Of a stretch of 14,760 bases of DNA, positions 6,496 to 12,936 are shown piece by piece (position 1 is the stretch's first letter; every line of letters begins with the position of its first letter). The stretch comes from DATEOR01 sp035273885 (GTDB taxonomy: Bacteria > Actinomycetota > Thermoleophilia > Gaiellales > Gaiellaceae), in contig DATEOR010000113.1 in the NCBI GenBank assembly GCA_035273885.1, positions 1-14,760 of the forward strand, written 5' to 3'. A program made the position numbers and the translations under genes. The notes beneath the pieces are model-generated. The model did no database searches. It was not told where the DNA came from and saw nothing but the letters and a program-made list of their open reading frames with translations.

Positions 6496-7277
6496 TGTTT
6501 GCTCGTCACCTCACCCTCGATGCGGGAGGTGTACTTCTCGAACTCGAGCGTGTCCGCCGAGAACTGGATGATCCGCTCCTGGTCGTGGTACGGGTACTTC
6601 CGCCAGACGTCCACGTGCCTGCCTTCGATCTCGATGAGGTTGTAGCAGGGTCGGGTGTTCCCCCTCAAACGCAGGGTCGAGACCGTGCCCGCGTTGACCA
6701 CGAAGATGTTTTCCAGCCGCCACGCATACGGAACGTGCTTGTGGCCCGAGAGGACGAGGTTCACCCGTGCGCGCTGGAGCGCCTCCAGCGTGTCGCCCGC
6801 GTCGTACACGATGTTGCGCTCCCGGCCGGTTCCCGGCACGGGGAGCAGGTGATGATGGAGGACGAAGATCCGGAAGTCGGCCTCCTCGGAGAACTGCTCC
6901 TGGATCCACTGATAGCGGCTGCGGCCGATGTGGCCGTGATCGAGGTCCGGCTCGGTGGAGTCGACGGCGACGACCGAGACCCCGTTCATGTGCACGACCG
7001 GGTTCCGGTCTCCGAAGAGCTCCTCGAAGTGGATGTAGCCGACGTTGCGCGAGTCGTGGTTTCCGGGGACGACGACCAGCTGCCGGCAGTCGAGCCGGTC
7101 GAGGTAGGTCTTCGCCTCGGCGTACTCCGGCTTGAAGCCGTACGCCGTGAGGTCGCCCGAGCACACGACGATCGCCGGCTCGAGCTCGTTGATCTCCATG
7201 ATCGCCCGTTCCATGAGATCGGGGACGAAATACGGCGAGCCGCAATGGAGGTCCGAGATGTGCGCAATCCGGAACAC
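6492..7277 (-). CDS. Calcineurin-like metallophosphoesterase
   Basis: A 261-residue soluble metallophosphoesterase, first gene of the four-gene minus-strand operon. The dinuclear-metal motifs are complete: SDLH (8-11), GDLT (41-44), GNHDS (72-76), HHHLLP (141-146) and GHKHVP (178-183). This places it in the class III cyclic nucleotide phosphodiesterase-like group (CpdA/Icc/YfcE relatives), hydrolysing phosphomonoesters or diesters. There is no signal peptide or membrane segment. GTG start at 7277 with AAGGGGAG directly upstream (7288-7281). Its stop overlaps the synthetase start (GTGA). The substrate cannot be read from the sequence; the operon suggests cDPG, 2,3-bisphosphoglycerate or a related phosphate ester, so it might be the turnover enzyme. 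Confidence 0.9.
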   Translation of the reverse strand: MFRIAHISDLHCGSPYFVPDLMERAIMEINELEPAIVVCSGDLTAYGFKPEYAEAKTYLDRLDCRQLVVVPGNHDSRNVGYIHFEELFGDRNPVVHMNGVSVVAVDSTEPDLDHGHIGRSRYQWIQEQFSEEADFRIFVLHHHLLPVPGTGRERNIVYDAGDTLEALQRARVNLVLSGHKHVPYAWRLENIFVVNAGTVSTLRLRGNTRPCYNLIEIEGRHVDVWRKYPYHDQERIIQFSADTLEFEKYTSRIEGEVTSKQ

Positions 7278-7280
7278 GAG

Positions 7281-7288
7281 CTCCCCTT
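7281..7288 (-). promoter_or_regulatory. Shine-Dalgarno of the metallophosphoesterase gene
   Basis: AAGGGGAG on the minus strand immediately upstream of the GTG at 7277-7275. It fixes the first start codon of the operon; no closer in-frame ATG exists. Confidence 0.65.
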
Positions 7289-7345
7289 GTCCTCTCTCCG
7301 GCCTATCCGGGTGAGTTCAAAGTGTAATCCGGGGTCGTCCGAAGT

Positions 7346-7366
7346 GACTGCTACCCTCGTTTACAG
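7346..7366 (+). promoter_or_regulatory. Possible extended -10 promoter giving a near-leaderless transcript
   Basis: TGCTACCCT at 7349-7357 fits an extended -10 (TGnTAnnnT) and ends 9 bases before the ATG at 7367, which has no Shine-Dalgarno sequence. A short-leader or leaderless transcript, common in actinobacteria, would explain both. No clear -35 is visible, so this is tentative. Confidence 0.3.
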
Positions 7367-7735
7367 ATGGCCCAGGAAACGCCTGATTTCCAGGCATATT
7401 CGGGAGCGGACCCGCCGCATTTCGCCAACGAAGCAGAGGTCGAATGCGCGCGGATCCTGGACTACCACGGGATCGCCTGGGAATACGAACCGCACTCGTT
7501 CGTCCTCGAACAGGACGAGAACGGCCGCGTCCTCGAGGCGTTCACCCCGGACTTCTACCTCCCAGAGCAGGACACGTATCTCGAGGTGACGGTGATGAAG
7601 CAGTCCCTCGTCACCCGCAAGCACCGGAAGATCCGCAAGCTTCGTGAGCGGCACCCCGAGATCAAAATCAAGCTCTTCACCCGGCGCGACTTCGAGCGCC
7701 TCTCGCACAAATACAAACTGAACCTCGCCTCATAG
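7367..7735 (+). CDS. PD-(D/E)XK nuclease-like small protein of unknown function
   Basis: A 122-residue protein with a compact restriction-endonuclease-like signature: an acidic helix NEAEVECARIL (21-31), then AFTPDFYLPEQDTYLEVTVMKQ (58-79, mentioned in parts: PDF at 61-63 and LEVT at 72-75), then a basic helix VTRKHRKIRKLRERH (82-96) and a KLFTRRDFE segment (102-110). In the PD-(D/E)XK pattern the aspartate (Asp62) and glutamate (Glu73) are present, but the last lysine is Thr75, with Lys78 nearby as a possible substitute. It may be a nuclease or an inactive fold relative. ATG at 7367. It stops at 7735, immediately before hypoxanthine phosphoribosyltransferase in another frame; that gene lacks its own start, so the two may form one product. 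See findings. Confidence 0.78.
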   Translation: MAQETPDFQAYSGADPPHFANEAEVECARILDYHGIAWEYEPHSFVLEQDENGRVLEAFTPDFYLPEQDTYLEVTVMKQSLVTRKHRKIRKLRERHPEIKIKLFTRRDFERLSHKYKLNLAS

Positions 7736-8271
7736 AGCCGGCGGACCCTCGGATCGGGGAGGTATACCTCTCCCGCGGCGAGCTACGCGCGCGCGTCGGC
7801 GAGCTCGGCGCGCAAATCGCGGCCGACTACGCGGGCCGCGAGCCTGTGCTGGTCACGATCCTCAAGGGCGCTTTCGTCTTCCTTGCAGACCTCTCGCGGG
7901 CGGTGACCATCCCCCACGCGCTCGATTTCGTCGTGCTGGCGGGCTACGACGGGGCTCTTGGCGGGCGGACAAAGATCCGGCTCATCAAGGATCTCGACCT
8001 CGTCATCGCAGACCGCGACGTCATCCTCGTCGAGAACGTCGTCGACACGGGTCTCACGCTGAACTACCTCGTGAAGACGCTCGGGCTCCGCGAGCCGGCG
8101 AGTCTCGCGGTCTGCGCCCTGCTCGACCGGCCATACCGCCGCCTCGTCGACGACCTCCCGCTCCGCTACACAGGCTTCACGGTGCCCGACGAGTTCTTCG
8201 TCGGCTACGGCTTCGACCTCGACGACCGCTGGCGCGGGCTCCCCGACCTCCGCGTCGTCACCCGGGCCTGA
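7735..8271 (+). CDS. hpt: Hypoxanthine phosphoribosyltransferase (5' end unclear)
   Basis: A purine salvage enzyme joining hypoxanthine or guanine to PRPP in the cytosol. In the reading given (178 codons from 7735) the family pattern runs IGEVYLSRGELRARV, then the pyrophosphate loop TILKGAFVFLADL, the flexible-loop region LDFVVLAGYDG, the PRPP motif VILVENVVDTGLTL, and DRPYRRLVDDLP plus VGYGFDLDDRWRGLPDL at the C-terminus. The frame is open from 7648 but contains no ATG, GTG, TTG or CTG before GTG 7846, which lies inside the conserved core and would remove the N-terminal strand and helix. The usual second acidic residue of the PRPP motif (Glu-Asp) is Asn here. Options are a frameshift from the upstream gene, an ATA/ATC start, or a sequence error. 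Identity is sure; the start is not. Confidence 0.85.
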   Translation, partial: EPADPRIGEVYLSRGELRARVGELGAQIAADYAGREPVLVTILKGAFVFLADLSRAVTIPHALDFVVLAGYDGALGGRTKIRLIKDLDLVIADRDVILVENVVDTGLTLNYLVKTLGLREPASLAVCALLDRPYRRLVDDLPLRYTGFTVPDEFFVGYGFDLDDRWRGLPDLRVVTRA

Positions 8272-8293
8272 CGGTTTGACCGACCTGCCGCCC

Positions 8294-8299
8294 GGGGAG
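8294..8299 (+). promoter_or_regulatory. Shine-Dalgarno for the small membrane protein
   Basis: GGGGAG, 9 bases upstream of the GTG at 8309. It favours this start over the in-frame TTG at 8276, which has no such sequence. Confidence 0.45.
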
Positions 8300-8308
8300 C
8301 ACGACTCC

Positions 8309-8422
8309 GTGAAGCCCGAAGCGCCCACACCCGGAGAGCGCGCAGCGTTCCGACTGCTCCCGCTCATCTGGATCGGGGTGGCGATCCTCGCCGGCGTAAT
8401 CCTCTATTCGGTGTTCTCGTAA
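8309..8422 (+). CDS. Small single-span membrane protein
   Basis: A 37-residue reading frame downstream of hpt (38 bases after its stop), below usual gene-caller limits. It starts VKPEAPTPGERAAFRLLP, then has one strongly hydrophobic helix LIWIGVAILAGVILYSVF ending at the C-terminus before TAA. A polar, proline-containing N-terminus followed by a terminal transmembrane helix is typical of real small membrane proteins and is unlikely to arise by chance in such GC-rich DNA. GTG start chosen for its GGGGAG; a TTG at 8276, 4 bases after the hpt stop, would give 48 residues. I do not recognise a family. It is probably co-transcribed with hpt. Confidence 0.6.
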   Translation: MKPEAPTPGERAAFRLLPLIWIGVAILAGVILYSVFS

Positions 8423-8438
8423 AGCGCTCGCCATTCCG

Positions 8439-8480
8439 GGCGGCGCTGGGCGAAGCCGGGCTTGCCCGGCGAAAGCCGCC
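8439..8480. terminator. Nested hairpin between convergent genes (bidirectional terminator candidate)
   Basis: A perfect 7-base inverted repeat GCCGGGC (8455-8461) and GCCCGGC (8464-8470) with a 2-base spacer is nested inside GGCGGC (8439-8444) and GCCGCC (8475-8480). It sits in the 72-base gap where the small membrane protein gene and the M23 peptidase gene converge. There is no U-tract, so it could terminate both directions only in the way GC-rich actinobacterial hairpins often do. Confidence 0.5.
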
Positions 8481-8494
8481 GCCGGTCAGAAGGC

Positions 8495-9688
8495 CTAGAG
8501 GTAGCCGAGGGGATCGACGGGGCTGCCGTTGACGCGCACCTCGAAGTGGAGATGGCAGCCCGTCGAGTTTCCGGTCGAGCCCACGGCGCCGATCGTCTGG
8601 CCCTGCGACACCGAGCCGCCACTCACGTAGATCGCCGACTGATGACCGTACGCGGTCGCCAGCCCGTTTCCGTGGTCGATCACCACGAAATTTCCGTAGC
8701 CGTCCATCCAGCCCGAGTAGATGACCGTGCCGGAAGCGGCCGCGTGGATCGGCGTGCCGCACGGGACACCGATGTCGATGCCCTCGTGCATCCGGCCCCA
8801 GCGCCACCCGAAGCCGCTCGTGATCGGGCCGTTCACCGGCCAGACCAGGCCGCTCGAGGAGGTCCCGTTTCCGCTCGAGCCGTTTGCGTCCTGATGCGCA
8901 CGGATCTGCGCGGCGATGGCGGCGCTCGCCGCCTGCATCTTGTCCAGATCCTCTTCGTCCTTCTCGCGCTGTGACCTGACGGTCACCAGCAGGCTGCGCT
9001 GGTTCGCGCGCGCTGCGGCAAGGGCGTTCTGGCGGACGACGAGCGCGTCGCGGGCTGCGCGCTGCTTCTCGGTCTCCCGCGCGAGAACGGCGGTCGCCTC
9101 GGCCACGTCGCGCTTCGTCGCGGCGGTCATCATGCGCGCGAGCCGCATCTGGTTCGAAAGTGTCTTCAAGTGGTCGGCGAGCTGCTTGTCCGCGTCGCCG
9201 ATCGTCCGGAAGTAGTCGATCTGCTCGATGAGCTCGGAGAGGCTGTTCGATTGGAGGAGAACGTCGAGCTCGTCGGTGTCCGTCGTCTCGTAGAGCTGGA
9301 CGAGCCGCATCTCCAGCTTCTGGAGCGCGATCTGATGGTTGCGGAGCAGGAGGTTGTAGCGCTCCGTCTGCTCCTTGTACCTCTCCTGCAGGCGGTCGAG
9401 GCGCGCGCGATGGAGGTCGAGGTTTTGCTGGAGCGCGTCCACCTTCGCGGTGAGCGATGCGATGTCTCCCTGCAGCGCGGAGATCTGCGACGAGGCGCTC
9501 GAGATGTCCGTCGTGAGCACGCCCTCTTTGTGCTGCGCACGGGAGATCTCGGCCTGGAGCCCTGCGATCTTCGAGTCGAGGCTCTGCTGTTGCTCCCACA
9601 CCGACTGGCCGAGCGCCGAAGGGACGCCGAACGCCACGCCGAGGGCGGTGACGAGGGCGAGCAGGGGGAGGCGATGAAGATCGCGCAC
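8495..9688 (-). CDS. Secreted M23 (LytM-like) peptidase with EnvC-type coiled coil
   Basis: A 397-residue exported cell-wall protein. It has an N-terminal signal sequence (LLALVTALGVAFGVPSALG, about 9-27, likely cleaved after ALG). A long coiled coil follows (about 30-265, rich in Gln, Glu, Arg and Leu), then a Ser/Gly linker (269-279), then a C-terminal M23 peptidase domain. The zinc and catalytic residues are present: HEGIDIG (301-307; His301, Asp305), GHQ (348-350) and CHLHFEVR (378-385; His379, His381), so an active glycyl/DD-type peptidoglycan endopeptidase is expected rather than a degenerate EnvC activator. The layout matches EnvC/RipA-like cell-division hydrolases. GTG start at 9688; the upstream ribosome-binding site is poor. 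Its stop faces the hpt unit across a hairpin. Confidence 0.92.
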   Translation of the reverse strand: MRDLHRLPLLALVTALGVAFGVPSALGQSVWEQQQSLDSKIAGLQAEISRAQHKEGVLTTDISSASSQISALQGDIASLTAKVDALQQNLDLHRARLDRLQERYKEQTERYNLLLRNHQIALQKLEMRLVQLYETTDTDELDVLLQSNSLSELIEQIDYFRTIGDADKQLADHLKTLSNQMRLARMMTAATKRDVAEATAVLARETEKQRAARDALVVRQNALAAARANQRSLLVTVRSQREKDEEDLDKMQAASAAIAAQIRAHQDANGSSGNGTSSSGLVWPVNGPITSGFGWRWGRMHEGIDIGVPCGTPIHAAASGTVIYSGWMDGYGNFVVIDHGNGLATAYGHQSAIYVSGGSVSQGQTIGAVGSTGNSTGCHLHFEVRVNGSPVDPLGYL

Positions 9689-9756
9689 GAATTTGAGTTT
9701 CGCCGGGCACGCGGACGTCCCTGCGCGCGCGTGCTGCGAACGAGCTAGCCGAAGTT

Positions 9757-9780
9757 CCGTGTTTTACAGGACAAACACGG
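9757..9780. promoter_or_regulatory. Perfect 8-base inverted repeat upstream of the M23 peptidase gene
   Basis: CCGTGTTT (9757-9764) and AAACACGG (9773-9780) flank an 8-base spacer, in the gap between the M23 gene (start 9688) and the zinc-ribbon gene (stop 9802), both minus strand. It may be a terminator hairpin 21 bases after the zinc-ribbon stop, without a U-tract, or an operator. On the minus strand it overlaps a plausible promoter: TTGGCG at 9790-9785 and TGTAAA at 9768-9763, spacer 16. The AT-rich composition stands out locally. Confidence 0.45.
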
Positions 9781-9801
9781 TCCGCGCCAAGTGCGAACCG
9801 C

Positions 9802-10587
9802 TCAGGACTTCTCGGCCTTGCTCGGTGCTTTCCGGGTTCGCTTCGCCTTTGCCTGCGGAGTCGGAGCCGGCTCGGGATCGGGTGCCGGCTGATCCGGGGA
9901 AGGCTCGGGGACCACTGCCGGCTCCGGCGGATCGCCCTCGTCCGGCGGAGGCCACGGCTCGGGGATTCGCGCCGGCTCGGGCGGCGACTCCAGCTTCTCG
10001 GTCTGCCTGACGCCCGCCTGCGCGCGCTGGACGCGTTCCTCGGTCTTGTCGATCAGGGTTTGGATCTCGGCCTCCTTAGCGGCGATCTTGTCGACGACCT
10101 CCTGGACGGCCGCCCTCGAGGACTTGATGCCCGATTCGTCCTCGTAGAACACCGAATGCCCGAGCTTCTGGAGCGCGCGGGTGCGCTCGCCCTCGAGATC
10201 CGCCCGCTCGCGCCGGGCTCGGAAGAGGTCGATCTGACCCCGGCTGCGAGCCGTGATGGAGTTCTTGCTCGCCGAGAAACGGGCTCCGAGGCCGCCGAGC
10301 GCGTACTTGGCCGCCCGCCGCTCCTCCGCGCGCGAGGCGAGAAACACGACCGCGGCAGCGAGGAGAGCGACTATCCCCCACGCCCAGACCCCCGCGGCAA
10401 AGAGGAACACGGCGCCGATGAACAGCGCTCCCGTGATGATCAGGAAGGGGTCGGGAGGCCAGAGCCGTGCGGACGGAGGCCGGATCTCGGTTTCGCCGTC
10501 CGGAGCAAGAGTGCGTCCGCATTCGGGGCAGAAACGGCTGCCGTCGGGCGCCGAATGGCCGCAGTGAGGGCAATCAGGCAGTTGCAT
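9802..10587 (-). CDS. Zinc-ribbon, two-span membrane, coiled-coil protein with proline-rich tail
   Basis: A 261-residue protein with no recognised family as a whole. In order: an N-terminal zinc ribbon with CPHC (6-9) and CPEC (20-23); two adjacent membrane helices (about 47-66 and 68-86) with a short turn; a charged helical region (about 88-200) with heptad-like patterns such as IAAKEAEIQTLIDKTEERV (168-186); and a low-complexity Pro/Glu/Asp tail (201-245) ending in a basic, Lys-rich stretch. Both large parts should lie in the cytoplasm if the hairpin inserts once. It begins 14 bases before the end of the ccmI-like gene, so it belongs to the ccm transcript. A role in cytochrome maturation is possible but not shown. 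ATG at 10587 preceded by AGAAGG. Confidence 0.83.
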   Translation of the reverse strand: MQLPDCPHCGHSAPDGSRFCPECGRTLAPDGETEIRPPSARLWPPDPFLIITGALFIGAVFLFAAGVWAWGIVALLAAAVVFLASRAEERRAAKYALGGLGARFSASKNSITARSRGQIDLFRARRERADLEGERTRALQKLGHSVFYEDESGIKSSRAAVQEVVDKIAAKEAEIQTLIDKTEERVQRAQAGVRQTEKLESPPEPARIPEPWPPPDEGDPPEPAVVPEPSPDQPAPDPEPAPTPQAKAKRTRKAPSKAEKS

Positions 10588-10912
10588 CCACCTTCTCGAC
10601 GGGTGCCGGAGCCTCGAGGGCTCGCGGCTCGAGCGCGCTCATCGCCTCCGCGGCCTCGCGCCGAAGCGGCCCGACCGAGGCTTCGTAATCGGCGTCCGCG
10701 ATCTTGCCCGTGCGGTGGTCGAACTCGAGCTCTTTGAGAGCCCCGAGGGCGCGGTCACGGCGTTCGAGGAGCTGCAGGCGCTCCTGCTCCGCCGGGGTGA
10801 GGCCGCCGAGCCGGTCGTCGTCGGCTTCGGGCTCGTCCAGGAAAGGACGCGCGACGAACGCGACGGCGGCGACGGCGAGGAGAGCAGCGAGTGCGACCGC
10901 AAGGACGTCCAT
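10574..10912 (-). CDS. ccmI: CcmI-like cytochrome c biogenesis protein (short form)
   Basis: A 112-residue protein: one N-terminal membrane helix (about 3-21) followed by a cytoplasmic-style charged helix pair, LLERRDRALGALKELEFDHRTGKI (48-71, conserved core RALGALKELEFD) and DADYEASVGPLRREAAEAM (73-91). This is the N-terminal module of CcmI/CycH, without the TPR domain found in proteobacterial CcmI. CcmI presents apocytochrome to the haem lyase CcmF. The short form is common beside ccmF in Gram-positive and deep-branching genomes. Start ATG at 10912, one base after the ccmF TGA (TGAGATG), which implies translational coupling; a longer frame upstream is antisense-free but overlaps ccmF and is not used. 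Its end overlaps the next gene by 14 bases. Confidence 0.8.
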   Translation of the reverse strand: MDVLAVALAALLAVAAVAFVARPFLDEPEADDDRLGGLTPAEQERLQLLERRDRALGALKELEFDHRTGKIADADYEASVGPLRREAAEAMSALEPRALEAPAPVEKVDATA

Positions 10913-10913
10913 C

Positions 10914-12908
10914 TCAGGCGCGCGCGAGCGCTCCTTCCTCGGCGAAGCGCCGCGCGAGGCGCCGCTGCTCGCGCGCATCGGGCCAGAGCGTGATGAGCGC
11001 GCCGGCCACGAAGAGGAGCCCCGCGAGCCAGATGAGGTTGACGAGCGGATTGACGAGAACCTTGAGGAAAACCGAGCCATCGGGGTTGAACTGGTCTGCG
11101 ATGACAAAGAGGTCTTCTGCCCGCAGCCAGTCGGAACGAATCGCGACCTCGTTCGAGGTCTGCTGCTCGGCGAAGTAGCGGTTCTTGCCCGCGAGCACGG
11201 TCCCGAGGTCCTCCCCGTCCCGCGAAACCGCGAGGCGGGCCCGGATCTCCTGGGCGTTGGCCGCGCGCTGCTCTCCGCTGCCGAGATAGGTGAGCGTGTA
11301 GCCGCCAACCTGCAGTGACTCGCCCTGCGCAAGCTTGCCCTCGCGGGTCGTGCCGAAGCCGCCGATCCCGACGGCTCCAATGAGCAGGAGCACGATCGCC
11401 GCGTGGACGACGTAGCCGCCGTAGCGGCGGCGGTTCCTCCCGACGAGGCTCGTGAAGGCGGAAGGCCAGGACCCGCCGGAGAGCGCATGCCGCGCCCTCG
11501 TCCCGCGCACGAACTCGAGCACGATCGCCCCGAGCACGAATGCTCCGAAGGTGTAGCCCACGAGGCCCGGCGGGCTCGATCCGGCTCCGGCGATCAGGAG
11601 AAGGATCCCGACGACCAGCGCGGTCGCGCCGGGCCAGACCAGCGACCGGCCGACCGCGCGGAGCGAGGCGCGGCGCCAGGCGATGAGGGGACCGATGCCC
11701 ATGAGGAGGACGAGCGGGAGCCCGAACGCGATCGCGAAGAAGTCGTAGTACGGGGCGCCGACGGTGACCGCGACCCCCCGCACGGCCTCCGAGACCAGCG
11801 GATAGATCACTCCCCAGAGGACGGTGAGCGCAAATGCGACCAGGAAGAGGTTGTTGTAGAGGAAGGCCGCCTCGCGGGAGACGAGCGACTCGAGCCGCGT
11901 CCGCGACCGAAGCAGCGGGAGCCGGTAGATGATCAGGGCGGTCGAAGCGCCCGCGACCACCGCGATGAAGCCGAGGAACCAGGCTCCGATCGAGGACTGC
12001 GTGAAGCTGTGGATCGAGTTGATCACCCCGCTCCGCGTCAGGAAGGTGCCGAAGAGCGAGAGGCAGAACGCGCCCGCGATGAGGATCGCATTCCAGACGC
12101 GCAGCATGTTCTTCTTCTCCTGCACCATCACCGAGTGGAGGTAGGCGGTGGCGACGAGCCACGGCATGAGGGCGGCGTTCTCCACGGGATCCCACGCGTA
12201 CCAGCCGCCCCAGCCCACCTCCTCGTAGGCCCACTTCGCGCCCAGGAGAATCGCAAAGCCGAGGAAGGTCCAGGAGGCGAGCGTCCAGCGTCGCGTGGCG
12301 ATGATCCAGCGCTCGTCGGCCCGGCCGGAGGCGAGCGCGCCCATCGCGAACGCGAACGGGATCGTGAGCCCGACGTAGCCGAGATAAAGGAGCGGCGGGT
12401 GGGCCAGCATGTACGGGTTCTGGAGGCTCGGGTTCATCCCGGCCCCGTCGGCCGGCGCGACCTGAGTGGCGAACGGCGAGGCGACGAAGACGAGGAGCAG
12501 CGCGAAGAAGCTCGCGATCGCTCCGAGAATCGGAACCGTCCACGGCAGCACCGCCCTCACGAGGCGGCGGTTCAGGGCGACGGCGGCCGAGCCGATGCCG
12601 GTGAGCACCAAGAGCCAGAGGAGGAGCGAGCCCTCCTGCCCGCTCCAGAACGACGAGAGCGTGTAGCCGAGCGGCAGCTCGCGGCTCGTGTGCGAGGCGA
12701 CGTACGAGAAGCTGAAGTCGTGCCGCGCGAGGGCGGCGAGAAGGACGATCGCGGCGAGGAAGACGCTCAGGAACGACGCGAAGAGCGCGTTCGTGGCCGA
12801 CTCGAGGAGACGTCGGCGCCCGCGGTAGGCGGCGTAACCGCCCGCAATCGCCGCGTAGACGACGAGGCCGAACGCGACGACGAGCGCAGCGCTCCCCAGG
12901 CCGGGCAT
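10914..12908 (-). CDS. ccmF: Haem lyase CcmF
   Basis: A 664-residue polytopic membrane protein, the catalytic core of cytochrome c haem ligation. The tryptophan-rich haem-handling (WWD) signature is clear: VGWGGWYAWDPVENA (231-245). The conserved histidines match the known set with a small offset: His170 (AHPPLLYLGYVG), His258 (TAYLHSVM), His300 (INSIHSFTQSS) and His502 (GYVVHAAIVL). Other hallmarks are FWSGQEGSLLLWLL (87-100) and GTFLTRSGV (287-295). Length is in the normal range (630-670). ATG at 12908 with GGAAGGA at 12921-12915. It follows ccmE after a 169-base gap and is coupled to the ccmI-like gene. Haem is added to CxxCH motifs outside the cytoplasmic membrane. Confidence 0.96.
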   Translation of the reverse strand: MPGLGSAALVVAFGLVVYAAIAGGYAAYRGRRRLLESATNALFASFLSVFLAAIVLLAALARHDFSFSYVASHTSRELPLGYTLSSFWSGQEGSLLLWLLVLTGIGSAAVALNRRLVRAVLPWTVPILGAIASFFALLLVFVASPFATQVAPADGAGMNPSLQNPYMLAHPPLLYLGYVGLTIPFAFAMGALASGRADERWIIATRRWTLASWTFLGFAILLGAKWAYEEVGWGGWYAWDPVENAALMPWLVATAYLHSVMVQEKKNMLRVWNAILIAGAFCLSLFGTFLTRSGVINSIHSFTQSSIGAWFLGFIAVVAGASTALIIYRLPLLRSRTRLESLVSREAAFLYNNLFLVAFALTVLWGVIYPLVSEAVRGVAVTVGAPYYDFFAIAFGLPLVLLMGIGPLIAWRRASLRAVGRSLVWPGATALVVGILLLIAGAGSSPPGLVGYTFGAFVLGAIVLEFVRGTRARHALSGGSWPSAFTSLVGRNRRRYGGYVVHAAIVLLLIGAVGIGGFGTTREGKLAQGESLQVGGYTLTYLGSGEQRAANAQEIRARLAVSRDGEDLGTVLAGKNRYFAEQQTSNEVAIRSDWLRAEDLFVIADQFNPDGSVFLKVLVNPLVNLIWLAGLLFVAGALITLWPDAREQRRLARRFAEEGALARA

Positions 12909-12914
12909 CAGTGA

Positions 12915-12921
12915 TCCTTCC
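12915..12921 (-). promoter_or_regulatory. Shine-Dalgarno of ccmF
   Basis: GGAAGGA on the minus strand, 6 bases upstream of the ATG at 12908-12906. A strong site that fixes the ccmF start just downstream of the foldable element in the ccmE-ccmF gap. Confidence 0.65.
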
Positions 12922-12936
12922 GGTGGCGCCGCCGCG

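Noticed and set aside
8364..9710. 448-residue minus-strand frame over the M23 gene
   Set aside because: Arg/Pro-rich frame with no signal peptide or motifs; the M23 frame carries a signal peptide and complete catalytic residues.
11403..12914. 503-residue plus-strand frame opposite ccmF
   Set aside because: Extremely charged, Glu/Arg-rich composition from reading transmembrane codons on the complement; no recognisable domain.
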